Shown here piece by piece: positions 34,179 through 41,591 of a stretch of 64,000 nt of DNA. The translations under genes were made by a program, and so were the position numbers. Numbering within the stretch: position 1 is the stretch's first letter; each line of letters starts with the position of its first letter. This stretch comes from DASXUX01 sp036504595. Lineage in GTDB: Bacteria > Planctomycetota > SZUA-567 > H5-PLA8. A model generated the notes under the pieces. It ran no database searches, was not told where the DNA came from, and saw nothing but the letters and a program-made list of their open reading frames with translations. Where the stretch lies: the NCBI GenBank assembly GCA_036504595.1, contig DASXUX010000042.1:186001-250000 (forward strand), read 5' to 3'.

Positions 34179-35006
34179 TTACCTCGGCGGCGGAATGCCC
34201 TTCTTTTCCGGATCGTCGGGCGGAGCTTTTTCACGAGGGGCCACGGTGATGCAGGCCCGAGCGGTGTTCATGATCTTGCCTTTAGCCACGATCGCCGACG
34301 TGGCCGTCTCAATAAAATCACGGCGTGTTGGTGAGTCCTGGAGCAGGAGCGTGACCTTCTGTGTTGTCTCGACGAATTTGTAGCTGAAGCCATGAGCGGT
34401 CAGGATCGCCTGCAGTGCTTCGTAGGCCGAAACTTCCGTGCGGTTCCAGGTGACCAGCGGGTTGTAGCCGCGCGGCTGGGACTCCTGAATGCCCGATTCC
34501 CGCGCCAACTTCGCCACGCACAGTTCCAGCGGCATCGCGCTGAACGACATCGCCGGGCGGCGCGCGTAAAGCTTCGTCAGTCCCAGTTCGGCCGTGAAGG
34601 TCAGGTCGGCGAGTTTGCGCCCGCGTCCGCAGGTCAGGGACATAATGCTCCACTTGTCGGTTGCTGAGCGCCGCGCGCGAACCGCCTCGTCGATTTCCTC
34701 CAGCAGCGCTTTGACGGCCTGATCGACGGCGGGCCTTTGTTCGTCGATTTTCGCGTTTTTTTCTTTTTCGTCCTTCGCTTTCTCCGCCAGGCCGACCTGC
34801 AGATCCTTGTACCAGGCCTGGTCGTCGCCGCTCCGCAGCACGACCGCCGGCTCGCCCATGAGAATGCTCGGCTGCACCGACGGCGTGAGCGTTGTATCCA
34901 CGGCCGCCTTGCGGCAGGCGGGGAGCAGCAACACCGTAGCCGTCATGAAGAGCAGAAGCAGACGGGGAGACGGGGGGACGGGGGGACGGGGCGACACGGC
35001 GAACAT
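34179..35006 (-). CDS. Lipoprotein with STN-like domain; signal peptide coded by an octamer repeat
   Basis: A 275-residue putative lipoprotein. The hydrophobic segment LLLLFMTATVLLLPAC ends in a lipobox-like LPAC. After a coiled stretch (KAKDEKEKNAKIDEQR) comes a domain resembling the secretin/TonB short N-terminal (STN) fold (FSAMPLELCVAKLARESGI...EALQAILTAHGFSYKFVETTQKVTLLL), also present in the giant protein at 14.9-21.1 kb. The residues before the hydrophobic core (SPRPPVPPSPRL) are coded by the octamer module at 34961-34997. AGAGGATG supports the ATG at 35006; a start at 34946 would avoid the repeat but has no ribosome site and a short hydrophobic core. Role unknown. Confidence 0.65.
   Translation of the reverse strand: MFAVSPRPPVPPSPRLLLLFMTATVLLLPACRKAAVDTTLTPSVQPSILMGEPAVVLRSGDDQAWYKDLQVGLAEKAKDEKEKNAKIDEQRPAVDQAVKALLEEIDEAVRARRSATDKWSIMSLTCGRGRKLADLTFTAELGLTKLYARRPAMSFSAMPLELCVAKLARESGIQESQPRGYNPLVTWNRTEVSAYEALQAILTAHGFSYKFVETTQKVTLLLQDSPTRRDFIETATSAIVAKGKIMNTARACITVAPREKAPPDDPEKKGIPPPR
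34961..34997 (+). repeat. Four-octamer GACGGGGA module, copy 3
   Basis: Units gacgggga, gacggggg, gacggggg, gacggggc followed by GACAC. It lies antisense within the lipoprotein gene and codes for its proline/arginine-rich n-region. Confidence 0.85.
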
Positions 35007-35073
35007 GGGGCATCCTCTGAGCGACTGGCTGAGCTTACGCCAAGCCGGCCTATTTTTCAAAGAGCGTCCGTAA

Positions 35074-35093
35074 CGCAATCCTCCTGGATTGCG
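35074..35093. repeat. GCAATCC hairpin, copy 1
   Basis: GCAATCC-TCCT-GGATTGC within the context CGTAAC(hairpin). The twin at 57253-57272 has the same CGTAAC prefix. Confidence 0.65.
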
Positions 35094-35201
35094 CATAGTT
35101 CGAGATGCCTTCCTCGCGCTACGGCGCTGCGAAGGAACTACGTTATGCCGGAGTCTGGTAAATGCCCGCCACTGGCGCTACACTATCCATAGAGGTGCTG
35201 T

Positions 35202-35441
35202 ATGGAACAGCTCGTTTATGTCTGCGAGATATGTCAGACCATCGTTGAGCAGCGCAATTGTTGCGCGGTATGCCCGAATTGCGGCCGGGAATTCGACGCG
35301 ACGGACTTGCCGGTGATGCCCGCGAACGTGCAGATCAGGGGCGAGCACAGCGTGCGCGTGCCCATCAGCGACCCGCGGGACTTCCTGCCGAAAAGCGACG
35401 AGCGCGATACGGAGTCTGTTGCGGGTGAGCCTCAAAAATAG
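35202..35441 (+). CDS. Small zinc-ribbon protein
   Basis: A 79-residue protein with a zinc-ribbon N-terminus (CEIC at 8-11 and CPNCG further on) and a polar C-terminal half (DPRDFLPKSDERDTESV). The sequence preceding the ATG (AGAGGTGCTGT) gives a fair ribosome site. It lies 60 bases upstream of prfB on the same strand. Resembles many short ribbon proteins of unknown role; metal binding is the only safe inference. Confidence 0.7.
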   Translation: MEQLVYVCEICQTIVEQRNCCAVCPNCGREFDATDLPVMPANVQIRGEHSVRVPISDPRDFLPKSDERDTESVAGEPQK

Positions 35442-35500
35442 TAAATTTGCTTCGTGACGTTTCGAGTAGCGGCCCTAGAGAAGAATGGACGTTAGGAAAA

Positions 35501-36662
35501 ATGGCTTTCAATTACGCGGATCTGACCGAAGAACTCAATGGCATCAGCGCGCGCCTGGCGCAGATGCGGGGGTCGCTTTGACATTCCTGGACGCCAGCAG
35601 CGCCAGGCCGAAATCGAAAAACTGATGGAAGGTCCCACCTTCTGGGACGACAACCTCAAGGCACAAGCCGTTATTTCCGAACTCAAGTCCAGCAAGGGCG
35701 TCATCGGCGATTTCCCGCAGTACGAACAGCAGGCGAAGGATCTGCTGGAACTGCTGGAGCTTGCCAAGTCGGAGAACGACGAAGCCACGGCCGAACAAGT
35801 CCTGACCGAGACAAAGAAACTCGCTGAGGACACGCGCAAATTCGAGTTGAAGTCGCAGCTCACCAGCAAGAACGACCACCGCAACGCGTTTGTCACCTTT
35901 CAAGCCGGCGCAGGCGGAACTGAAAGCTGCGACTGGGCCGAGATGCTCATGCGCATGTACGTGCGCTGGGGTGAACGCCGCGGGTACAAAGTTCAGTTCT
36001 ACGACGTGGACTTTAATGAAGCGGCAGGAATCAAGTCCGCCATTCTCAAGATCGATGGTTCGTTCGCGTTCGGCTACCTGAAGAGCGAAATCGGAGTGCA
36101 CCGGCTGGTGCGAATCTCGCCTTACGATGCTAACGCGCGCCGTCACACCAGTTTCGCGGCCGTTGACGTGACGCCCGAATTCGAGGCCGGCGACAGCGAC
36201 ATCGTTATCCCGGACAGCGACATCGAACGCAGCACGTGCCGTTCCGGCGGCGCGGGCGGCCAGCACGTGAACAAGACCGAATCGGTGGTGCTGCTCAAAC
36301 ACATCCCCACGGGCATCACGGTGCGTTGCCAGATCGAACGCAGCCAGCAGCGCAATGCGGTGATGGCGTTGGAACTGCTGAAAGCCAAGCTGGCGCGGAA
36401 AAAGGAAATCGAGCGCGAAGCGGAACTAAAGCAGAGCTACACCGAAAAAGGCGAAATCGCCTTCGGCAGCCAGATCCGCTCATACGTGCTGCAGCCGTAC
36501 ACGATGGTCAACGATCACCGCACGGGGCTGAAAGAGACGAACGCCGCCAAAGTGCTCGAGGGCGACCTCGATCCGTTCATCGACGCATACCTAAGCTGGC
36601 GCTTGGGCGAAGATCGCCGGCTCGCGCAGCAGAAAAAGCCGACGCCGGTGGCACGCACGTGA
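35501..36662 (+). CDS. prfB: Peptide chain release factor 2 with programmed +1 frameshift
   Basis: Release factor 2 ends translation at UGA and UAA. Translation starts at ATG 35501 and after 26 codons reaches the in-frame stop TGA at 35579-35581, in the classic context GGGGG...CTT-TGA-C: a Shine-Dalgarno-like G-run, the slippery CTT and the weak stop TGAC. Slipping +1 continues as LDIPGRQQRQAEIEKLMEG, the expected RF2 sequence, for 386 residues in all. Seen later: the GGQ catalytic motif in GGAGGQHVNKTES and the release-factor domain ending. The SPF-type tripeptide is not pinpointed. The last residues (PTPVART) and the stop codon come from the double-hairpin repeat at 36647. The level of RF2 should control its own frameshift. 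Confidence 0.97.
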
Positions 36663-36763
36663 TTGGCGCCGTCCTTTTGGCGCCAATCTCGTGCGTGCAG
36701 GACGCGCTCCCCATAGCACGCTTGAGTCCGCGCAAGAAGACGCGCGGGCACAAGCGTGCCACC
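36647..36763. repeat. Y-shaped double-hairpin repeat, copy 2
   Basis: A 117-bp element bounded by GGTGGCACG and CGTGCCACC, with a first hairpin (GCACGCACGTGATTGGCGCC against GGCGCCAATCTCGTGCGTGC) and a second around CGCG...CGCG. The prfB stop codon TGA lies inside its first arm, and its right end abuts the stop codon of the convergent polymerase gene (36764). Confidence 0.88.
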
Positions 36764-37681
36764 TCACACCGGCGCGTGCTTCGGCATTTTTTGCTTCAAC
36801 GTCAGAACCGGCGCGAACAGATCCCCATGCTTTTCCACGCGGCGCAGCACTTCGGCAGAATCGAAGGACAGCGGCGACTGGTGTTTGCGCTTGAGCGCGG
36901 CTTCGACTTCCTTCCACGTCACCGGCGTTGAGACGGTCGGCCGTTCTTTGGCGCGCAGCGAGTACGCGCAGACCGTGGTCTTGTGCCGGTCGTTCTGGCT
37001 CCAGTCCACAAACACCTTTCCTTCGCGCAGATCCTTGCGCATGACGGACAGTACCTTCTGCGGATGCTGCTGTTCCAGCATGCGTGCGAGCGAGTGCGCA
37101 AGAGACTTGGTGTCGTCGTACGTCGCAGAGGTATTCAGCGGGACATAAACTTGAAGGCCTTTCGATCCCGACGTTTTGGGAAAACTCTGCATGTCGAAAT
37201 TGTCGAAGATCTCGCGCAGCCACAACGCCACCTCCGCGCAATCGACGATCCCCGCGGGCGGGCCGGGGTCGAGATCGAAGACCATCATCGTCGGACGATC
37301 CACGTTCTGCGCCTTGGAGAGTGACGTATGCAGTTCGAGCACCGCGAGATTCGCCGCCCACAGCAGCGACGGCAGATCCTCCGCCAGGCAGTAGCCGATC
37401 ATACGCTGATTGCCTTCGCTCCACACATCCACCGTCTTCAACCAATTGGGCCGGTGCGACGGGCACTGCTTTTCGTAGAAGAACATCCCGTCCACGCCGT
37501 CTGGGTAACGTTTGAGCGTCAGCGGCCGGTCTTTCAGGTGCGGAAGCAGGACGGGCGCGATGCGGCTGTAGTACTCGATCAACTCTCCCTTGGTGAACCC
37601 CGTCTCCGGATAGAAGACTTTGTCCAAATTCGAGAAGACCAGATGCTTGCCTTCGACATCGACTTCGGTTTTGGCTTTCAT
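36764..37681 (-). CDS. LigD-type NHEJ polymerase/primase domain protein
   Basis: A 305-residue stand-alone polymerase domain of the LigD (AEP primase) family, which fills gaps at double-strand breaks. Seen: FSNLDKVFYPETGFTKGELIEYY at the start, the catalytic FDLDPG metal-binding motif, SGSKGLQVYVPL and a WSQND/KTTVCAYS segment, all typical of LigD POL. AAGGAG supports the ATG at 37681. It is the last gene of an operon with ligase and ku; a double-hairpin element separates it from ku. Complete for a separate POL unit. Confidence 0.93.
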   Translation of the reverse strand: MKAKTEVDVEGKHLVFSNLDKVFYPETGFTKGELIEYYSRIAPVLLPHLKDRPLTLKRYPDGVDGMFFYEKQCPSHRPNWLKTVDVWSEGNQRMIGYCLAEDLPSLLWAANLAVLELHTSLSKAQNVDRPTMMVFDLDPGPPAGIVDCAEVALWLREIFDNFDMQSFPKTSGSKGLQVYVPLNTSATYDDTKSLAHSLARMLEQQHPQKVLSVMRKDLREGKVFVDWSQNDRHKTTVCAYSLRAKERPTVSTPVTWKEVEAALKRKHQSPLSFDSAEVLRRVEKHGDLFAPVLTLKQKMPKHAPV

Positions 37682-37707
37682 GTCCAGGCTCCTTGGCGTC
37701 TGGCATT

Positions 37708-37803
37708 GGTGCCGCTGGCTCAGCCGCCCGCTTTTTTGGCGGCTTAGCCAGTGCCGCACTGGCAAGCGCCCGCAAACTGAAGCGGGCGCGTGCCAGTGGC
37801 ACC
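37708..37803. repeat. Diverged double-hairpin element, same architecture
   Basis: A 96-bp element bounded by GGTGCCGCTGG and CCAGTGGCACC, with a first hairpin (GCCGCC, T6-bearing loop, GGCGGC) and a second (GCGCCCGC, loop, GCGGGCGC). Its plan matches the 115-bp elements (outer inverted ends, T-rich first loop, A-rich second loop), but the arm sequences differ. It lies between ku and the polymerase gene. Confidence 0.75.
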
Positions 37804-37808
37804 AACTT

Positions 37809-38693
37809 CTACGCCGTCTTCTTCCGTCTGGCCGCGTGCCGGTGCGCACCGGCGCCGTGCGCTCCCGCGGGCTTGGAGCGCTCGGCCGTCGCCGTTCCGG
37901 TTCGCCGTGCGTCCTTGCGCGCGGTGGCCAGGCTGGCCTCGAGGGCTTCCATAAGATTGATCACCTTGGGCTTAGCTTCGTGAGCCGGCTGCGTCACAAT
38001 CTCTTCGCCTTCGGACTTCTTCTTGATCAGGTCCAGCACGCGCTCGCGGTATTCGTCGTGATACTTTTCAGGCTTGAAGCGTTCGCTCAGTGAATCGATC
38101 AGTTTCTTGGCCATCGCCAGCTCGCGTTCGTCGAGTTTCATCTCGTGGCTGGATTTCAGTTCCTCGATACTCTCCGGCTTCAGAACTTCGTCAGCGTAAT
38201 ACAGCGTGGACATGGTCAGCGCGTCGCCGATCGGCCGCAGCGCCGTCAAAAATCCCTTGGATCGAATCACAGCCTTTGCGACGGCGACTTTTTTGCTTTC
38301 CTGCATGGCTTTCAAAAGGAGCGCGTATGCCTTCCCCGCTCCTTTGTCCGGCGCGAGGTAATACGAGTGCTCATAGAAAAGCGGATCGATCGCGCTCAGG
38401 TCGGTAAAGCTCTGGATGTCGATCGTCCGGCTGGCCTCGGGATCGAGGGCTTCCAGTTCCGATGGCTTGACGATCACATACTGATCCGGCGCGACTTCGT
38501 ACCCCTTGACGATGTGTTCGTACGGAACTTCTTTGTTGTCCGCCGGGCAGATGCGCTTCTGCTGAATGCGCACGCCATCGGCGTCGTGAACCTGGTGGAA
38601 GTGGACTTCCTTGGGCGAAACGGCTGCGTAGAGCTTCACCGGCACATTCACGAGGCCAAAGCTGATCGAACCGCTCCACATTGATCTTGCCAT
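37809..38693 (-). CDS. ku: Non-homologous end joining protein Ku
   Basis: A 294-residue bacterial Ku, a homodimeric ring that binds broken DNA ends and recruits LigD. Seen: the opening MWSGSISFGLVNVPVKLYAAV, the QKRICPADNKEVPYEHIVKGYEV core and the helical C-terminal part; the tail is basic (RTGTATAERSKPAGAHGAGAHRHAARRKKTA), as in Ku proteins that interact with DNA through their C-terminus. It begins two bases after the ligase stop and precedes the polymerase gene, so one transcript very likely covers all three. Confidence 0.96.
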   Translation of the reverse strand: MARSMWSGSISFGLVNVPVKLYAAVSPKEVHFHQVHDADGVRIQQKRICPADNKEVPYEHIVKGYEVAPDQYVIVKPSELEALDPEASRTIDIQSFTDLSAIDPLFYEHSYYLAPDKGAGKAYALLLKAMQESKKVAVAKAVIRSKGFLTALRPIGDALTMSTLYYADEVLKPESIEELKSSHEMKLDERELAMAKKLIDSLSERFKPEKYHDEYRERVLDLIKKKSEGEEIVTQPAHEAKPKVINLMEALEASLATARKDARRTGTATAERSKPAGAHGAGAHRHAARRKKTA

Positions 38694-38695
38694 GT

Positions 38696-39739
38696 CTATT
38701 TCTCCTGCTCATTTCCGGTGGGGATTTCGCGAACGACCTCCAGCGGGTTCTTGTCGGGCCGCAATCCTTTGTACGAGGGATGCCGCAGCTTGCCGTCGCT
38801 CGTCCATTCGGTGAACTCGACTTCGCACACCAGCCTGGGCTCCACGAAGCGTGCTTGCCGGTACTTCGGATCATCGGCAAAGGGACGCTCCGCACGCTTG
38901 AGTGGCTCCAGCAGCGCGGCCAGGCTCCGCAGCGTCGCATCCGTGAAACCGGTCCCGACTTTTCCAGCAAAAAGCAATCGCTGCGGCACTCGGCGTTGCG
39001 TTGGCACTATGTCGTAGTAGCCGACCAGCAGCGAGCCGATTTGTCCGAGGCGTGAACCTTCTCCGGGCAACCAGCCGCCGATGACGAACTCCTGCCGCAG
39101 CACATTTTTGATTTTGCGCCACGCGCCGGAGCGCAGGCCGGGTTCGTAGTGGCTGTCGATGCGCTTGGCGACCACACCTTCAAGGCGCTTTTTCCGGCTC
39201 GCTTCTAGCATCGCCGGGCCATCCCCGACGTGATACCCGGGCGTCTGCCAGCACGGCCCGTTCAACGCCAAAGCTTCAAGGCGTCTGCGTCTTTCAAGGT
39301 ACGGCAGTTCCATCAGGTTTTGACCGTCGAAGTAAAGAAGATCGAAAATCATGTAGGTGATCGGAGCATTGGTCCGCCGCCGCTGCCGCACTTTTTCAGC
39401 CGTCAGCCCCATGCGGCCTTGCAGGCGCTCGAAACTCGGCACGCCCTCTTCGTTGAACGCGACGATCTCGCCATCGAGTACGGCGCTAGCGCGCCCCATT
39501 GGTTTTGCGAGTTGCTGAAGTTCGGGATACTGATGCGTGAAATCAAGCAAGTTGCGGCTTTGAAGAACCACCATTCCGCCGCGTATATATGTGATAGCTC
39601 GAATTCCATCCCACTTGATCTCGTAGGCATAATTGTCGTCTGAGTCCGGAAGAACACCGGCCTTCGCAAGCATCGGGACGATGCTGATCGGCATTGGTGC
39701 CGTGCGGCTGCGTATCGTTCGTAAAGGACTGCTTCTCAT
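38696..39739 (-). CDS. ATP-dependent DNA ligase, LigD ligase-domain type
   Basis: A 347-residue ATP-dependent ligase without polymerase or nuclease domain. The adenylated lysine is Lys42 in YEIKWDGIRA (KxDG motif I). DGEIVAF, FDLLYFDG and EGVVAKRI (motif IV) and KIKN (motif V) are in place, followed by an OB domain with VIGGWLPGEGSRLG. GGAG supports ATG 39739; an extension to 39793 lacks support. Seals breaks held by Ku. First gene of the NHEJ operon; no separate nuclease (PE) module is seen here. Confidence 0.94.
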   Translation of the reverse strand: MRSSPLRTIRSRTAPMPISIVPMLAKAGVLPDSDDNYAYEIKWDGIRAITYIRGGMVVLQSRNLLDFTHQYPELQQLAKPMGRASAVLDGEIVAFNEEGVPSFERLQGRMGLTAEKVRQRRRTNAPITYMIFDLLYFDGQNLMELPYLERRRRLEALALNGPCWQTPGYHVGDGPAMLEASRKKRLEGVVAKRIDSHYEPGLRSGAWRKIKNVLRQEFVIGGWLPGEGSRLGQIGSLLVGYYDIVPTQRRVPQRLLFAGKVGTGFTDATLRSLAALLEPLKRAERPFADDPKYRQARFVEPRLVCEVEFTEWTSDGKLRHPSYKGLRPDKNPLEVVREIPTGNEQEK

Positions 39740-39944
39740 AATGCTCCGCACTTCGTTCAAACTGGCAAATAGATGGTCAACGTGTTTCGCCAAGCGGCTT
39801 TGGGCCGTGCATCCTCTGTTGCGTGCTCGACCCCTCTGCGCCTTTCATCAGAACTCAGCATGCCATTGACCAAAGTTGCAGAAGCTCGCGCCAAGCACGA
39901 CATTTGTTTGTTCCACCATCGGGCAACGCTAAGGAGACAAAGAT

Positions 39945-40103
39945 ATGTTGAGCTGGGCAGTGGTTTTCCTCATTATCGCGTTAGTTGCGGCCGTGCTGGG
40001 GTTTGGCGGGATCGCAGGCGAGGCCGCCTGGATCGCGAAGGTGCTGTTCGTTATCTTCCTGATTCTGTTCCTGCTCGGAATCGTCTTCGGCTATCGCGTG
40101 TAG
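39945..40103 (+). CDS. DUF1328 small membrane protein
   Basis: A 52-residue hydrophobic protein missed by long-ORF searches: MLSWAVVFLIIALVAAVLGF, then GGIAGEAAWIAKVLFVIFL and a short tail (GYRV). The two transmembrane helices and the GxxG pattern are diagnostic of DUF1328 (YtjA-like) proteins, found widely and often stress-associated. AAGGAGA at 39931-39937 supports the start. Divergent from the ligase gene. Confidence 0.92.
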   Translation: MLSWAVVFLIIALVAAVLGFGGIAGEAAWIAKVLFVIFLILFLLGIVFGYRV

Positions 40104-40138
40104 AGCCGTTGAGTGCGCCGCAACCTACCAGAGCAATT

Positions 40139-40162
40139 CCCCTCTCCCTTTAAGGGAGAGGG
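40139..40162. repeat. CCTCTCCC hairpin, intergenic copy
   Basis: CCCTCTCCCTT against AAGGGAGAGGG between the DUF1328 gene and the dehydratase operon, followed by a second small hairpin (GAGGCG/CGCCTC, 40178-40194). Same core as in the AraC-like and ceramidase genes. Confidence 0.7.
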
Positions 40163-40265
40163 CCGAGCGCGCGGTGTGAGGCGATAAGCGCCTCATTTCC
40201 GCCGCTGGACCCTCCGGCCAATTCTCGCTAACCTTCTCTGCTCCACGTCCGTAAGGAGCAGATCC

Positions 40266-41495
40266 ATGAAGATCAAGGAAGTCCGTGTCATCGTCACCTG
40301 TCCCACCCGCAACTTCGTGCTTGTCAAAATCATCACGGACGAAGGCGTCTACGGTGTCGGCGACGCGACACTCAACGGCCGCGAATTGGCTGTCGCGGCG
40401 GCGCTCGAACAGCACATCGCTCCGCTGCTCATCGGCCGCGACCCCGACCGCATCGAAGATACCTGGCAGTACTTGGCGCGCGGATCGTACTGGCGCGGCG
40501 GGCCGGTGCAAATGACGGCCATCGCCGGCGTGGACCTGGCGCTGTGGGATATCAAAGGAAAAGTCTGCGGCAAGCCGGTCTATTCGCTCCTTGGCGGAAA
40601 GACTCGCGAAGGCGCTCTGTGCTACACGCATTGCGGCGGCCGCGATTTCCTGGAAGTCGAAGAGAACGTTCGCGCCGCGATGGAGCGGGGCTACAAAGTC
40701 ATCCGCGTGCAGGTCGGCATCCCAGGTTCCACCAGTACCTATGGCGTCGGCGCCGGGAAAATCAAGAAGAACGAAAACGCGGGCATGAAGTGGGTCGAAC
40801 AGGAAGCGCTGCCGCAGGAGGAGATCTGGGAACCCGGACCGTACCTGCGAACTATCCCACGGCTGTTCGAACACCTGCGTCTGAAGCTCGGGGACGAGAT
40901 CGATTTGTTCCATGACGTCCACGAACGCCTGACGCCGATACAGGCCGCGCGCCTCGCCAAAGAATGCGAGCCGTTCCACCCGTTTTTCCTCGAAGACTGC
41001 TTGCGGCCGGAGCACAAAGAATCCTTCCGCCTCGTGCGGCAGGCCTCCACGACACCGCTGGCGATGGGTGAACTTTACCACAACAAATGGGACTGTCTGC
41101 CGGTCATCAGCGAACAACTGATTGACTACATCCGCTGCGATTTGGCGCACATCGGCGGAATCACTGAAGCGAAGAAGATTGCTGCGATTGCCGAAGCGTA
41201 CGCCGTGCAGACCGCGTGGCACGGCCCGGGGGACATCGCGCCCTGCACGCACGCGGCGAACGTCCACGTGGATATCTCGATCCCGAATTTCGGCGTGCAG
41301 GAGGTCGTGCACTTCCCGAAGGAGCTGCAGGAAGTGATGCCCGGCGGCCCGACGTACAGCGACGGCAAGATGTGGGTTTCCGATGCCCCGGGCCTCGGCA
41401 CTGATATCAACGAGAAGGCCGCGAAGAAATACCCGTACAAACGCGCGTATCTCCCGCTCACGCGCCGCGCGGACGGCGCGATGCACGACTGGTAA
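40266..41495 (+). CDS. Mannonate dehydratase-like enolase-superfamily enzyme (ManD/RspA)
   Basis: A 409-residue enzyme of the mandelate racemase/muconate lactonizing superfamily, closest to the ManD (RspA) group, which dehydrates D-mannonate to 2-keto-3-deoxygluconate. Seen: MKIKEVRVIVTCPTRNFVLVKI at the start, YWRGGPVQMTAIAGVDLALWDIKGK, metal ligands in DLFHDVHERLT (Asp), FFLEDCL (Glu) and MGELYHNKWD (Glu), and the catalytic base region AWHGPGD. A longer loop (GVGAGKIKKNENAGMKWVEQE) follows the second strand as in ManD. First gene of a three-gene operon (dehydratase, dehydratase, SGNH). The precise sugar acid is not certain. Confidence 0.88.
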   Translation: MKIKEVRVIVTCPTRNFVLVKIITDEGVYGVGDATLNGRELAVAAALEQHIAPLLIGRDPDRIEDTWQYLARGSYWRGGPVQMTAIAGVDLALWDIKGKVCGKPVYSLLGGKTREGALCYTHCGGRDFLEVEENVRAAMERGYKVIRVQVGIPGSTSTYGVGAGKIKKNENAGMKWVEQEALPQEEIWEPGPYLRTIPRLFEHLRLKLGDEIDLFHDVHERLTPIQAARLAKECEPFHPFFLEDCLRPEHKESFRLVRQASTTPLAMGELYHNKWDCLPVISEQLIDYIRCDLAHIGGITEAKKIAAIAEAYAVQTAWHGPGDIAPCTHAANVHVDISIPNFGVQEVVHFPKELQEVMPGGPTYSDGKMWVSDAPGLGTDINEKAAKKYPYKRAYLPLTRRADGAMHDW

Positions 41496-41500
41496 CAGCG

Positions 41501-41560
41501 GGGTATGGGGTATCGGGTATAGGGTATCGGATAAAAGGCCATCACCATACCCGATACCCC
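41501..41560. repeat. GGGTATC heptamer inverted repeat
   Basis: Heptamer array GGGTATG/GGGTATC (41501-41530) with an opposing array at 41547-41560. Perfect 14-bp arms GGGGTATCGGGTAT (41507-41520) and ATACCCGATACCCC (41547-41560). It lies just after the first dehydratase gene and before the second. Confidence 0.8.
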
Positions 41561-41591
41561 TCATCTGATGCAATAAGGAGCTTCAAGAAAC

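Noticed and set aside
31527..34334. 935-codon open frame on the plus strand
   Set aside because: Antisense of the heparinase-like gene in a GC-rich frame; Arg/His-rich translation without motifs.
36647..36763. Sigma-54 promoter (TGGCAC with a downstream TTG)
   Set aside because: The spacing between TGGCAC and TTGG is too long for a -24/-12 pair, and the sequence is part of the palindromic repeat in all copies.
37682..37849. N-terminal extension of the NHEJ polymerase gene
   Set aside because: It reads through the double-hairpin element and lacks family similarity; ATG 37681 has AAGGAG upstream.
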